The position numbers and the translations under genes are program-made. From Streptomyces sp. HUAS 15-9 (lineage in GTDB: Bacteria; Actinomycetota; Actinomycetes; Streptomycetales; Streptomycetaceae), in contig NZ_CP106798.1 in assembly GCF_025642155.1 (NCBI RefSeq), forward strand, positions 6,138,001-6,202,000: 64,000 bases of DNA, read 5' to 3'. Under the pieces are notes generated by a model. The model did no database searches. It saw only the letters and a program-made list of their open reading frames with translations, and was not told the DNA's origin. Below, piece after piece: positions 53,981-62,010 of this stretch (positions are counted from its first letter, which is position 1; every line of letters begins with the position of its first letter).

Positions 53981-54102
53981 CATCACGATTGGGAAGTCCT
54001 TTCCCCCGTGCGCACCCGAAGTCCTCGTAGTGGAGTCGTAGCGATCAGAACTACGACTTCACTCATTGGTCCACTCTAGTGACACACAGTGACACTCGCC
54101 TC

Positions 54103-54513
54103 ATGAACGCGGAAAATCAACACCCCCACACCCGCGAGGCGTTCTACCGCCGCGACCGCAGATCCGTACGCCTGGCCCGGGAGTTCACGCACGACGCCCT
54201 CGCCGACTGGGCAGTGGCCGAGCGCGGCGACGACGTGCTGCTCTGTGTGAGCGAGCTGGCCACCAACGCGTTGCTCCACGGCGTACCGCCGGGCCGGGGC
54301 TTCGGTCTGCGTCTCGTCCTGGACGGTGACGGCGTGCTGCGGCTGGAACTCCACGACAGCGGCCCCGGCACGGTCCGCGTCCCGGATCCGTCCCCGGAGT
54401 CGGAGCACGGCCGGGGGCTGTTGCTGGTGAGTGCCCTCGCCGACAAGTGGGGCGTGGGGGAGAGGAACCCCGGCAAGTTCGTGTGGTGCGAGTTCGAGGT
54501 GCGCGGGTCCTAG
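54103..54513 (+). CDS. anti-sigma-like ATP-binding protein (HATPase_c, RsbW type)
   Basis: 136 residues from ATG 54103; GTG 54079 is eight codons upstream in frame, and neither has a clear ribosome site. Motifs: LLCVSELATNALLHG (N box), LELHDSGPGTVRVP (G1) and HGRGLLLVSALADKWGV (G2). Such single-domain ATPases pair with XRE/DUF397 genes in Streptomyces. Upstream are the direct repeat AGTGACAC (54077-54084 and about 54087-54094) and a palindrome AGTCGTAG/CTACGACT (54034-54041 with 54051-54058), plausible regulator sites. I chose the later start because the repeats look like operator DNA. Confidence 0.88.
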   Translation: MNAENQHPHTREAFYRRDRRSVRLAREFTHDALADWAVAERGDDVLLCVSELATNALLHGVPPGRGFGLRLVLDGDGVLRLELHDSGPGTVRVPDPSPESEHGRGLLLVSALADKWGVGERNPGKFVWCEFEVRGS

Positions 54514-55019
54514 CCGCCGGTCCACTTCCGCAGCAGCGCCTCGCGCTCCTCGCGGGGCGGGGTGCTCTCGGTGGCGTGGTCGCGGCGCCAGGCGAGCAGG
54601 TCGGTGAGGGGTGTGCGGCCGTCGGTGAGGTGTTCCAGGAGGGTGCGGGAGAGGTCGTACTCCTCCGGGGTGTAGATCCCACCCGAGACGGCGGAGTGGA
54701 CGCTCACATCGACGGGGTCGGCGTCGTCCGCAACGGGTTCCACGCGCACGGTGTAGGCGGGCGGGAGGACGCCGTCGCCGGTCACCAGCACGATCAGCGA
54801 GTCGAAGGCGACGGAAGCGAGGCGCCGCGCGGCCGACCGCACGGCCACGTCACGGGCCTCGATCCGCCGTACCTCGCTCCAGTTCCAGGACGTGCCGTGA
54901 TCGACGCCCAGGGCCTCGACGCCGTGTTCCGTCAGACGTACGCCAGACGCGGTGCCGACCGGCTCGGTCCCCACGTACACGCAGTCCTCGGTGATCCAGA
55001 ACAGGCCGACCATGGCCAT
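54510..55019 (-). CDS. conserved hypothetical protein
   Basis: 169 residues, no recognised domain and no signal peptide. It starts MAMVGLFWITEDCVYVGTEPVGTASGVRLTE and includes a hydrophobic strand VAFDSLIVLVTGDG. The C-terminal half is polar with PEEYDLSRTLLEHLTDGRTPLTDLLAWRRDHA. The early part suggests a PH-like or small beta-barrel fold, but only by pattern. Its end overlaps the convergent ATPase gene by 4 bases. Confidence 0.72.
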   Translation of the reverse strand: MAMVGLFWITEDCVYVGTEPVGTASGVRLTEHGVEALGVDHGTSWNWSEVRRIEARDVAVRSAARRLASVAFDSLIVLVTGDGVLPPAYTVRVEPVADDADPVDVSVHSAVSGGIYTPEEYDLSRTLLEHLTDGRTPLTDLLAWRRDHATESTPPREEREALLRKWTGG

Positions 55020-55097
55020 CGATGTGCCTCCCCCAACGGTGTTGCCTTGAGAGACGGCGCGGGCGGTCGCAGGGTTGCGCCGCCCACCGCCGGAGGC

Positions 55098-55718
55098 TCA
55101 CGCGTTCTTGATCGCCGAGATGTCGAAGTTCAGCTTGATCTTGTCGGAGACGAGGACGCCACCGGTCTCCAGCGCGGCGTTCCAGGTGAGGCCCCACTCC
55201 GAGCGCAGGATTTCCGTCCTGCCCTCGAAACCGACACGCTCGTTGCCGAAGGGGTCCTTCGCGGAGCCGTTGAACTCCAGGTCGATGGAGAGCGGCTTGG
55301 TGACGCCGAGGATCGAGAGGTCGCCGGTGATGCGGTAGTCGTCGCCGCCCAGGGCCTCCGCCTTGGTCGAGCGGAAGGTCATCGCCGGGAACTCGTCCGT
55401 CCTGAAGAAGTCCGACGACTTCAGGTGACCGTCGCGGTCGGCGTTGCCCGTGTCGATGCTGTCCATCTTGACGTCGAGGGACGCGGTGGACTTCGTCGGG
55501 TCGGAACCGTCCAGGTGCAGGGAGCCGGTGAATTCGAGGAAGCCGCCCTTGACGTTCGTGACCATGGCGTGGCGGGCCACGAAGCCGATCGTGGTGTGGG
55601 CCGGGTCGATCGTGTACTCGCCGGTGAGCGCGGCCAGGTCCGGGTTCACGGCGGCCGGCGCGGCGGCGGGGGCGGCGGCGGTGGACTCGGAGGTGTTCTT
55701 GCGGCCGAAGATGCCCAT
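55098..55718 (-). CDS. YceI-family lipid-binding protein
   Basis: 206 residues from the ATG at 55718 (AAAGGAG upstream). A short Ala/Pro-rich N-terminal tail is followed by the YceI lipocalin-like barrel: LTGEYTIDPAHTTIGFVARHAMVTNVKGGF, FEFTGS/LHLDG, SLDVKMDSIDTGNADRDGHLKSSDFFRTDEFPAMTF and LTIxGVTKPL-type SILGVTKPLSIDLEF. Members bind isoprenoid or fatty lipids. There is no signal peptide, so it is cytoplasmic. The promoter contains two TTGAA/TTCAA palindromes. Confidence 0.94.
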   Translation of the reverse strand: MGIFGRKNTSESTAAAPAAAPAAVNPDLAALTGEYTIDPAHTTIGFVARHAMVTNVKGGFLEFTGSLHLDGSDPTKSTASLDVKMDSIDTGNADRDGHLKSSDFFRTDEFPAMTFRSTKAEALGGDDYRITGDLSILGVTKPLSIDLEFNGSAKDPFGNERVGFEGRTEILRSEWGLTWNAALETGGVLVSDKIKLNFDISAIKNA

Positions 55719-55751
55719 GACGGTGCTCCTTTGGGGACGGAGGTCTTGATG

Positions 55752-55810
55752 TTGAATGTTCAATGAGGTCAACACGGATGACCGTAGACCTATTCCGTTC
55801 AATGTTCAAC
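55752..55810. promoter_or_regulatory. two TTGAA-type operator sites upstream of yceI
   Basis: TTGAATGTTCAA (55752-55763) is a 5-bp palindrome with a 2-base centre. GTTCAATGTTCAAC (55797-55810) holds a second site. They are 45 bases apart and flank the likely yceI promoter on the minus strand. The pattern is typical of MarR-family operators. Confidence 0.6.
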
Positions 55811-55889
55811 ATAGTCCACCGGCGTGTTTCCACCTATACGGTGCGTCACGTGGTGACCGGGTGAAGAGTGGGTGGTAGACGCCAAGGGC

Positions 55890-58205
55890 ATGACCTCCAC
55901 GCGTCGTACCTTCCTCACCGCCGCCCTGCTCGCGAGCGCCCTGGCCCCGGGTGTCACGACAGCCCGCGCCACCGGCGCCGACCCCCACGCGGCCCTCCGC
56001 CGGCGCTGGCTCGACATCGCCCTCGGCACCGGCTACGACCCGGCCGCGGAGCCCTACGCCTCCCGCCTGGCCCAGACCGGCGAACTGGCCCGCGCCTTAC
56101 GCGCCACCATGACCCCGACGGCCACCTCCCTGTGGCCCGGACACTCCTTCGACCCGCCCGCCGGTATCACCCGGAGCTACAGCCGCCTGTGGACCATGAC
56201 CCAGGCCTACGTCCAGGCCGGCACCGGCTCGACGGGCGATGCGGGTCTCCTCGCGGACGTCCTGCGCGGCCTCGACCACCTCTCCGTCACCGTCTACAAC
56301 CCCTCCACCACCCGCTACGGCAACTGGTGGGAATGGCAGATCGGCAGCCCCCGCCTCCTCATGGACATCACGGCCGCCCTGTACGACCACCTCGGCGACG
56401 CCCGCGTCAGCGCGGCCTGCGCGGCCGTCGACCACTTCATCCCGGACAGCGCGCTCACGGACTACTCCGGCACATCCACCGGTGCCAACCGTGTCGACCT
56501 GTGCCGCTCCGTCGCCCTGCGCGGCGTCCTCGGCCGGTCCGGCGACCGCATCGCGCTCGCCCGCGACGCCCTGTCGCCCGTCTTTCCGTACGTGACGAAG
56601 GGGGACGGGCTGTACGCCGACGGCTCGTTCGTCCAGCACACCTGGGTCGCCTACTCCGGCACGTACGGACAGGTCATGCTCGACGGACTCGGCCGGCTCT
56701 TCGCGCTCCTCGCCGGCTCTGCGTGGGAGGTCACCGACCCCGGCAGGCACAACGTCCTGGACAGCGTCGAGAGGGCCTACGCGCCGCTGATCCACGACGG
56801 GTTGGTGATGGACGGCGTCAACGGCCGTGCCATCAGCCGCGGTTACCTGGCCGACGACGACCTGCACGTCATGCGCAGCGACCACTTCCACGGGCAGGCG
56901 CTCATTGCGGCCGTCACACTGTTCGCGGGCGGCGTGGACGAGGGGGAGCGGGAGCGGTGGTACGGCCGGATCAAGGGATGGATCCAACGGGACGATGTGA
57001 CAACGATCCTGACCGGTCGTCAGCTCGGGGTCGGCGATCTGGCCCGGCTGCACGCCGTCGCCGACTCACCCGTACCGGCCGCCCCCGAGCCCGTCGGTCA
57101 TCACCTCTTCGCCGCCATGGACCGTGCCGTGCACCGTCGCCCCGGGTTCGTCGCCTGCCTCTCCATGAGCAGCGACCGGATCGCGCACTACGAGTGCGGC
57201 AACGGCGAGAACCCGCGCGGCTGGCACACCGGCGCCGGAATGCTCCAGTGGTGGGCCGACGGCCCGAGCGATCAGTACACCGACTGGTTCTGGCCCACGG
57301 TGGACTGGTACCGGCTGCCGGGCACCACCGTCTCCACCAGACGCCTCGCCGACCGGGCCGGCGGCGAGTGGGGCGCGCCCAAGCCGGACGTGCGGTGGGT
57401 CGGCGGCACGACGGACGGGGAGTACGCGGCGGTCGGGCAGCATCTGAAGGGCCTCGGCTCCACGCTGGAGGCCCGCAAGTCGTGGTTCTGCGTCGCGGAC
57501 GCCGTGATCTGCCTCGGCGCCGGGATCACCTGCGCCGACGGGGTGGCCGTCGAGACGGTCGTGGACAACCGGAACCTGGGGGAGGGCGGCACCCAGGCCT
57601 TCGTACGCGGCCGGTCCTGGGCCCACCTGGAGGGGCACGGCGGCTGGGTCCTGCCGTGCGGAGGCGATCTGCGCGTCCTGCGCGAGGACCGCACCGGCGC
57701 CTGGTCGGACATCAACGCCACGAGCACGGCGGAGCGCCGCACCCGGCGCTGGCAGACACTGTGGCTCGACCACGGAACCGACCCCACGGACGCCACTTAC
57801 GTCTACCTCCTCCTGCCCGGCGCCTCCCGCCACGCCGTCGCCGCCCGCGCGGCCGACCGCCACTGGCTGTCCGTCCTCGCCAACGACCCCCGGGCGCAGG
57901 CGGTCGCGGTCCCGTCCCTCGGCCTGACCGCGGCCAACTTCTGGCAGGCCGGTTCGGCAGGGCCCCTGAGGGCGTCCGGGGGAGCGAGCGTCATGGTCCG
58001 GCGGCACGGCCGTACGGCCACCGTCCGCGTCAGCGAGCCGCAGCGTACGGGCGTGCCGCTGGAGATCGTCTGGGATCGTCCCGTGCGCTCGGTGGTCCGG
58101 GCGGACGACACGGTCGAGGTACTGTCGGCAGGCCGCCGTTTGAGGCTCCGTGTCACTCCGGGGATGGCATGTGCCACACAAGAATGTGAGGTGGCTCTTC
58201 GGTGA
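55890..58205 (+). CDS. secreted polysaccharide lyase family 8 (hyaluronate/chondroitin/xanthan lyase type)
   Basis: 771 residues from ATG 55890, giving a twin-arginine signal STRRTFLTAALLASALAPG; a GTG at 55872 would add six residues. The alpha/alpha toroid has the PL8 catalytic residues: Asn in YGNWWEWQIGSPR, then His and Tyr in DGSFVQHTWVAYSGTYGQVML. The central beta-sandwich (MSSDRIAHYECGNGENPRGWHTGAGM) and C-terminal domain are complete. It cleaves acidic polysaccharides by beta-elimination; the exact polymer is not predictable. It stands alone, with no sugar transporter nearby. Confidence 0.93.
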   Translation: MTSTRRTFLTAALLASALAPGVTTARATGADPHAALRRRWLDIALGTGYDPAAEPYASRLAQTGELARALRATMTPTATSLWPGHSFDPPAGITRSYSRLWTMTQAYVQAGTGSTGDAGLLADVLRGLDHLSVTVYNPSTTRYGNWWEWQIGSPRLLMDITAALYDHLGDARVSAACAAVDHFIPDSALTDYSGTSTGANRVDLCRSVALRGVLGRSGDRIALARDALSPVFPYVTKGDGLYADGSFVQHTWVAYSGTYGQVMLDGLGRLFALLAGSAWEVTDPGRHNVLDSVERAYAPLIHDGLVMDGVNGRAISRGYLADDDLHVMRSDHFHGQALIAAVTLFAGGVDEGERERWYGRIKGWIQRDDVTTILTGRQLGVGDLARLHAVADSPVPAAPEPVGHHLFAAMDRAVHRRPGFVACLSMSSDRIAHYECGNGENPRGWHTGAGMLQWWADGPSDQYTDWFWPTVDWYRLPGTTVSTRRLADRAGGEWGAPKPDVRWVGGTTDGEYAAVGQHLKGLGSTLEARKSWFCVADAVICLGAGITCADGVAVETVVDNRNLGEGGTQAFVRGRSWAHLEGHGGWVLPCGGDLRVLREDRTGAWSDINATSTAERRTRRWQTLWLDHGTDPTDATYVYLLLPGASRHAVAARAADRHWLSVLANDPRAQAVAVPSLGLTAANFWQAGSAGPLRASGGASVMVRRHGRTATVRVSEPQRTGVPLEIVWDRPVRSVVRADDTVEVLSAGRRLRLRVTPGMACATQECEVALR

Positions 58206-58359
58206 CCGCTTTGTGGCACCTCCACAACGACGACGCCCTCTGAGCAGTCGGAAGGCCTGCATGCCGTCGAGGTTCTGTTCAGGGGTACCAGGAAAACGGT
58301 CCGGAGACTGTACGGAGTCGACGGCCCGCTTTGCTTGCTGTCCTTCGTAAGGTCGCTAC

Positions 58360-59955
58360 ATGACCGTTGTGGAAGAGAAGACGGGCGAGCCGACCGGCGA
58401 GCCGACGGACGCGCGCGGGCGGGTCGCCGAGCTGCACGAGATTCGTACTCAGGCAGTGGCGGGCCCCAGCGAGAAGGCGACCGAGGCGCAGCACGCCAAG
58501 GGCAAGCTGACGGCGCGGGAGCGGATCGAGCTGCTCCTGGACCCGGGTTCCTTCCAGGAGGTCGAGCAGCTGCGGCGGCACCGGGCGTCGGGTTTCGGGC
58601 TGGAGGCGAAGAAGCCGTACACGGACGGTGTGATCACCGGCTGGGGGACGGTGGAGGGCCGTACGGTCTTCGTGTACGCGCATGACTTCCGGATCTTCGG
58701 TGGTGCGCTGGGCGAGGCCCATGCGACGAAGATCCACAAGATCATGGACATGGCCATCGCGGCGGGTGCGCCGCTGGTGTCCCTCAACGACGGTGCGGGC
58801 GCGCGGATCCAGGAGGGTGTCTCGGCCCTGGCGGGCTACGGGGGGATCTTCCAGCGGAACACGAAGGCGTCGGGTGTCATCCCGCAGATCAGCGTGATGC
58901 TCGGCCCCTGCGCGGGCGGCGCGGCCTACAGCCCCGCCCTCACCGACTTCGTGTTCATGGTGCGTGAGACCTCGCAGATGTTCATCACCGGGCCGGACGT
59001 GGTCAAGGCGGTCACCGGTGAGGAGATCACCCAGAACGGTCTGGGCGGCGCGGACGTGCACGCGGAGACCTCCGGTGTGTGCCACTTCGCCTACGACGAC
59101 GAGGAGACCTGCATCCACGAGGTGCGCTACCTCCTCTCCCTGCTCCCGCAGAACAACCGGGAGAACCCGCCGCGGGTGGAGTGCTCCGACGAGGCCGAGC
59201 GGCGCAGCGACGTCCTGCTGGACCTGGTTCCGGCGGACGGCAACCGGCCGTACGACATGGCCAAGGTGATCGAGGAGATCGTCGACGACGGCGAGTACCT
59301 CGAGGTCCACGAGCGCTGGGCCCGCAACATCATCTGCGCCCTCGCCCGGATGGACGGCCAGGTCGTGGGCATCATCGCCAACCAGCCCCAGGTGCTGGCG
59401 GGTGTCCTGGACATCGAGGCGAGTGAAAAAGCTGCGCGCTTTGTCCAGATGTGTGACGCTTTCAATATCCCGATCGTCACGTTCCTGGACGTTCCGGGGT
59501 TCCTCCCCGGTGTCGACCAGGAGCACGGCGGGATCATTCGGCACGGCGCGAAGCTGCTGTACGCGTACTGCAACGCGACGGTGCCGAGGATCTCGCTGAT
59601 CCTGCGCAAGGCGTACGGCGGTGCCTACATCGTCATGGACAGCCAGTCCATCGGTGCCGACCTGACGTACGCCTGGCCGACCAACGAGATCGCCGTCATG
59701 GGCGCGGAAGGCGCGGCCAACGTCATCTTCCGGCGTCAGATCGCCGCGGCCGAGGACTCCGAGGCGATGCGCCAGAAGATGGTCAAGGAGTACAAGGCCG
59801 AGCTCATGCACCCGTACTACGCGGCGGAGCGCGGCCTGGTCGACGACGTCATCGACCCGGCCGAGACCCGCGAGGTGCTCATCAAGTCACTGGCGATGCT
59901 GCACACCAAGCACGCCGACCTGCCGTCGCGCAAGCACGGCAACCCCCCGCAGTAA
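58360..59955 (+). CDS. accB: acyl-CoA carboxylase carboxyltransferase (beta) subunit
   Basis: 531 residues. Transfers CO2 from biotin to acetyl- or propionyl-CoA, giving malonyl- or methylmalonyl-CoA for fatty acids and polyketides. Two crotonase-like halves: GKLTARERIELLLDPGSFQE, GGALGEAHATKIHKIMDMA, oxyanion glycines in GPCAGGAAYSPALTDF, and FLPGVDQEHGGIIRHGAKLLYAY. Position 424 (GGAYIVMDSQ) is Ile, matching S. coelicolor AccB rather than the Asp of PccB, so use of both acetyl- and propionyl-CoA is expected. AAGG seven bases before the ATG. The epsilon subunit follows. Confidence 0.96.
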   Translation: MTVVEEKTGEPTGEPTDARGRVAELHEIRTQAVAGPSEKATEAQHAKGKLTARERIELLLDPGSFQEVEQLRRHRASGFGLEAKKPYTDGVITGWGTVEGRTVFVYAHDFRIFGGALGEAHATKIHKIMDMAIAAGAPLVSLNDGAGARIQEGVSALAGYGGIFQRNTKASGVIPQISVMLGPCAGGAAYSPALTDFVFMVRETSQMFITGPDVVKAVTGEEITQNGLGGADVHAETSGVCHFAYDDEETCIHEVRYLLSLLPQNNRENPPRVECSDEAERRSDVLLDLVPADGNRPYDMAKVIEEIVDDGEYLEVHERWARNIICALARMDGQVVGIIANQPQVLAGVLDIEASEKAARFVQMCDAFNIPIVTFLDVPGFLPGVDQEHGGIIRHGAKLLYAYCNATVPRISLILRKAYGGAYIVMDSQSIGADLTYAWPTNEIAVMGAEGAANVIFRRQIAAAEDSEAMRQKMVKEYKAELMHPYYAAERGLVDDVIDPAETREVLIKSLAMLHTKHADLPSRKHGNPPQ

Positions 59956-60012
59956 CCCGGCGGATCCTCCGCGGTACCCCCGCGGAAACCTCTCTCACGG
60001 AGACTGACACTT

Positions 60013-60219
60013 ATGAACACCCCTGACATCCGCGTCGAGAAGGGCCACGCCGAGCCCGAGGAAGTGGCCGCCATCACGGCCGTCCTCCTGGCCCGCGCGG
60101 CCGCTCAGCCGACCGACTCCGACTCCACCGCCCAGAGCCACCGCGGCCGCCTGAAGGCCGGCTGGCGCCGTCTGGAGCGCGAGCCCGGCTTCCGCGCCCC
60201 GCACAGCTGGCACGGCTAG
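60013..60219 (+). CDS. accE: acyl-CoA carboxylase epsilon subunit
   Basis: 68 residues. Actinobacterial epsilon subunits start with a short strand-helix (DIRVEKGHAEPEEVAAITAVLLARAAA) and end in a Trp-containing tail (RLEREPGFRAPHSWHG); both are present. It binds the AccB hexamer and raises carboxylase activity. 57 bases after accB, followed by a strong hairpin. Confidence 0.93.
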   Translation: MNTPDIRVEKGHAEPEEVAAITAVLLARAAAQPTDSDSTAQSHRGRLKAGWRRLEREPGFRAPHSWHG

Positions 60220-60238
60220 GCTGCGCCGCTCAGCCGTA

Positions 60239-60275
60239 GGAAAGGGGCCCCTCTTCGCAGAGGGGCCCCTTTTCC
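60239..60275 (+). terminator. hairpin terminator of accBE
   Basis: 14-bp stem AAAGGGGCCCCTCT (60241-60254) with 60259-60272, loop TCGC, extended by flanking GG/CC. Confidence 0.9.
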
Positions 60276-60301
60276 AGTGTTGTCGAAGCGGTCTGTGCCA
60301 T

Positions 60302-60345
60302 ATGGATGGGCGGGCCCTCCCACCGGGGAGGGCCCGCCCATCCAT
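60302..60345 (-). terminator. 20-bp hairpin terminator of the conservon operon
   Basis: Perfect 20-bp stem, 60302-60321 with 60326-60345, loop ACCG, 13 bases after the cvnD end. Back to back with the accBE terminator. Confidence 0.9.
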
Positions 60346-60358
60346 TCGGCGTACCGGG

Positions 60359-60940
60359 CTAGCGGAGGCGGGCCATCAGGGCGTGCTCCACCAGCGTGAT
60401 CAGCGCCGACTTGGCGTCGGCGCGATGGCGGGCGTCCGTCGTGATGATCGGGGTGTCCGGGCCGATCTGCAGGGCCTCGCGGACCTCGTCCGGCTGGTAC
60501 GGCTGGTTGCCGTCGAAGCCGTTGAGGGCGATGACGAAGGGCAGGCCCGAGTTCTCGAAGTAGTCGACCGCGGGGAAGCAGTCGGCGAGACGCCGGGTGT
60601 CCACCAGGACGATCGCGCCGATCGCGCCGCGCACCAGGTCGTCCCACATGAACCAGAAGCGGTCCTGACCGGGCGTACCGAACAGGTACAGGATCAGGTC
60701 CTGGTCCAGGGTGATACGGCCGAAGTCCATGGCCACCGTGGTGGTGGTCTTGTCTCCGGTGTGGGTGAGGTCGTCGATGCCGGCAGACGCGGACGTCATC
60801 ACGGCCTCTGTGCGCAGCGGGTTGATCTCTGAGACGGCGCCGACGAACGTGGTCTTGCCCACGCCGAAGCCGCCCGCCACCACGATCTTCGCGGAGGTGG
60901 TGGAGCGGGAAGGACCGCCGCTAGAGCTTGCGAAGTCCAC
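60359..60940 (-). CDS. cvnD: conservon small GTPase CvnD
   Basis: 193-residue Ras-like GTPase of the MglA/CvnD type. P-loop GGFGVGKTTFVG at residues 23-34, switch region TTTTVAMDFGRI, FGTPGQDRFWFMWDDL (DxxG replaced by the typical GTPGQ form) and ALNGFDGN in the NKxD place. It starts inside the end of the DUF742 gene (20-base overlap). With CvnA-C it forms a membrane-associated complex likened to a eukaryotic G-protein-coupled system. By recalled position it is the Cvn1 set of S. coelicolor. Confidence 0.95.
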   Translation of the reverse strand: MDFASSSGGPSRSTTSAKIVVAGGFGVGKTTFVGAVSEINPLRTEAVMTSASAGIDDLTHTGDKTTTTVAMDFGRITLDQDLILYLFGTPGQDRFWFMWDDLVRGAIGAIVLVDTRRLADCFPAVDYFENSGLPFVIALNGFDGNQPYQPDEVREALQIGPDTPIITTDARHRADAKSALITLVEHALMARLR

Positions 60941-61490
60941 TGAGCACCCTTTCGAGCAGTGTCACGTCTGGCTGGCCACCGGCGTTCTCGTCGCCGCCGG
61001 GCTGATGGATGGCGACCAGGCCCGCCTCCGCCAAGTCGGCGACGAGGATCCTGGCCACGCCGAGGGGAATGGTCAGCAGGGCCGAGATCTCGGCCACCGA
61101 CTTGATCTCTCGGCAGAGGTTGCAGATCCGCTGATGCTCGGGCAGCTGGCCCTGCATCTGGTGCGGCTGCGCGGTGGTGTGCACCAGCGCCTCGATGGCG
61201 AGCTGGTACCGCGGGCGGGTCCGGCCGCCGGTCATGGCGTACGGACGCACCAAGGGGTTGTTCGACGCCCCGGCGGGCGCCGGCTCGGGACGGCGCTGCG
61301 GCTGCACCGGCTGGATGCGCGGTGCCGGCGGCTGGTCGTACGGCGAAGGGCCGGGGCCCTGCGGCGCGTACGGCTGCCGGTGGCTGGGGGCGGAGGGGAA
61401 GTTGTACCGGTTCGCGGATCCGTCGCCCTGGCCCTGGGCAGGGCCGTACGACCAGTTGCCCGTATTCGAACCGCCTGGGGGTGTTGCCAC
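60921..61490 (-). CDS. cvnC: conservon DUF742 protein CvnC
   Basis: 189 residues from GTG 61490, which follows GGAGGAGAGAA at ideal spacing; an ATG at 61520 is an alternative. The N-terminal 75 residues are Pro/Gln/Tyr-rich and disordered. The DUF742 domain follows (LVRPYAMTGGRTRPRYQLAIEALVHTT, LPEHQRICNLCREIKSVAEISALLTIPLGVARILVADLAEAGLV), a winged-helix-like fold that bridges CvnB and CvnD. Confidence 0.94.
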   Translation of the reverse strand: MATPPGGSNTGNWSYGPAQGQGDGSANRYNFPSAPSHRQPYAPQGPGPSPYDQPPAPRIQPVQPQRRPEPAPAGASNNPLVRPYAMTGGRTRPRYQLAIEALVHTTAQPHQMQGQLPEHQRICNLCREIKSVAEISALLTIPLGVARILVADLAEAGLVAIHQPGGDENAGGQPDVTLLERVLSGLRKL

Positions 61491-61586
61491 TTTCTCTCCT
61501 CCTCCGACCGTGCCGGGCACCCATCCCTGTGGAGCCGCGTCCCGAAACCTTACGGCCCCGGGACGCGAAAACGCACCGTCTGACTG

Positions 61587-62009
61587 TTAGTTGAGAAGGC
61601 TTCCCTGGAGTTCGGCGCGCAGGTCCGGGGTGAGAACCGTGCCCGCGCGATCGACCAGGAGTGCCATTTCGTACCCGATGAGGCCGATGTCCGCCTCGGG
61701 GTGGGCCAGGACCGCCAGCGACGAACCGTCGGAAATGGACATGAGGAACAGGAATCCCCGCTCCATCTCCACAACCGTCTGATTCACGCTGCCTCCCTCG
61801 AAGATCCGGGAGGCGCCTGCCGTCAGAGACGTCAGACCGGAGGCGACGGCCGCGAGCTGATCGGCGCGGTCGCGCGGAAAGCCTTCGGACATAGCCAGAA
61901 GGAGTCCGTCGGCGGAGACCACCACCGTGTGGGACACCCCCGGGGTGTTGTCCACGAAGTTGGTGATCAACCAGTTCAGGTTCTGTGCCGCCTGGCTCAT
62001 CGGGCTCAC
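61587..62009 (-). CDS. cvnB: conservon roadblock/LC7 protein CvnB
   Basis: 140 residues from GTG 62009, which has AGGAG seven bases upstream and lies 1 base after the cvnA stop; starting three codons later at ATG 62000 gives the commonly annotated 137 residues (MSQAAQNLNWLITNF). Roadblock fold: GVSHTVVVSADGLLLAMSEGFPRDRADQLAAVASGLTSLTAGA, VVEMERGFLFLMSISDGSSLAVLA. In conservons it probably acts on the GTPase as a longin-like regulator. Confidence 0.95.
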   Translation of the reverse strand: MSPMSQAAQNLNWLITNFVDNTPGVSHTVVVSADGLLLAMSEGFPRDRADQLAAVASGLTSLTAGASRIFEGGSVNQTVVEMERGFLFLMSISDGSSLAVLAHPEADIGLIGYEMALLVDRAGTVLTPDLRAELQGSLLN

Positions 62010-62010
62010 A

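Larger units (their letters stand above)
52640..54030 (+). mobile_element. IS110-family insertion sequence, ends not defined
   Basis: Contains one transposase reading direction (52791-53980, frameshifted) with about 150 bases of non-coding DNA before it and about 50 after. IS110 elements lack terminal inverted repeats and usually make no target duplication, so the ends given are estimates. The left end must lie between the XRE promoter (about 52600) and 52790. The right end lies between 53980 and the palindrome at 54034-54058, which more likely belongs to the ATPase promoter. It sits in what should be the shared promoter region of the XRE and ATPase genes. Confidence 0.75.
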
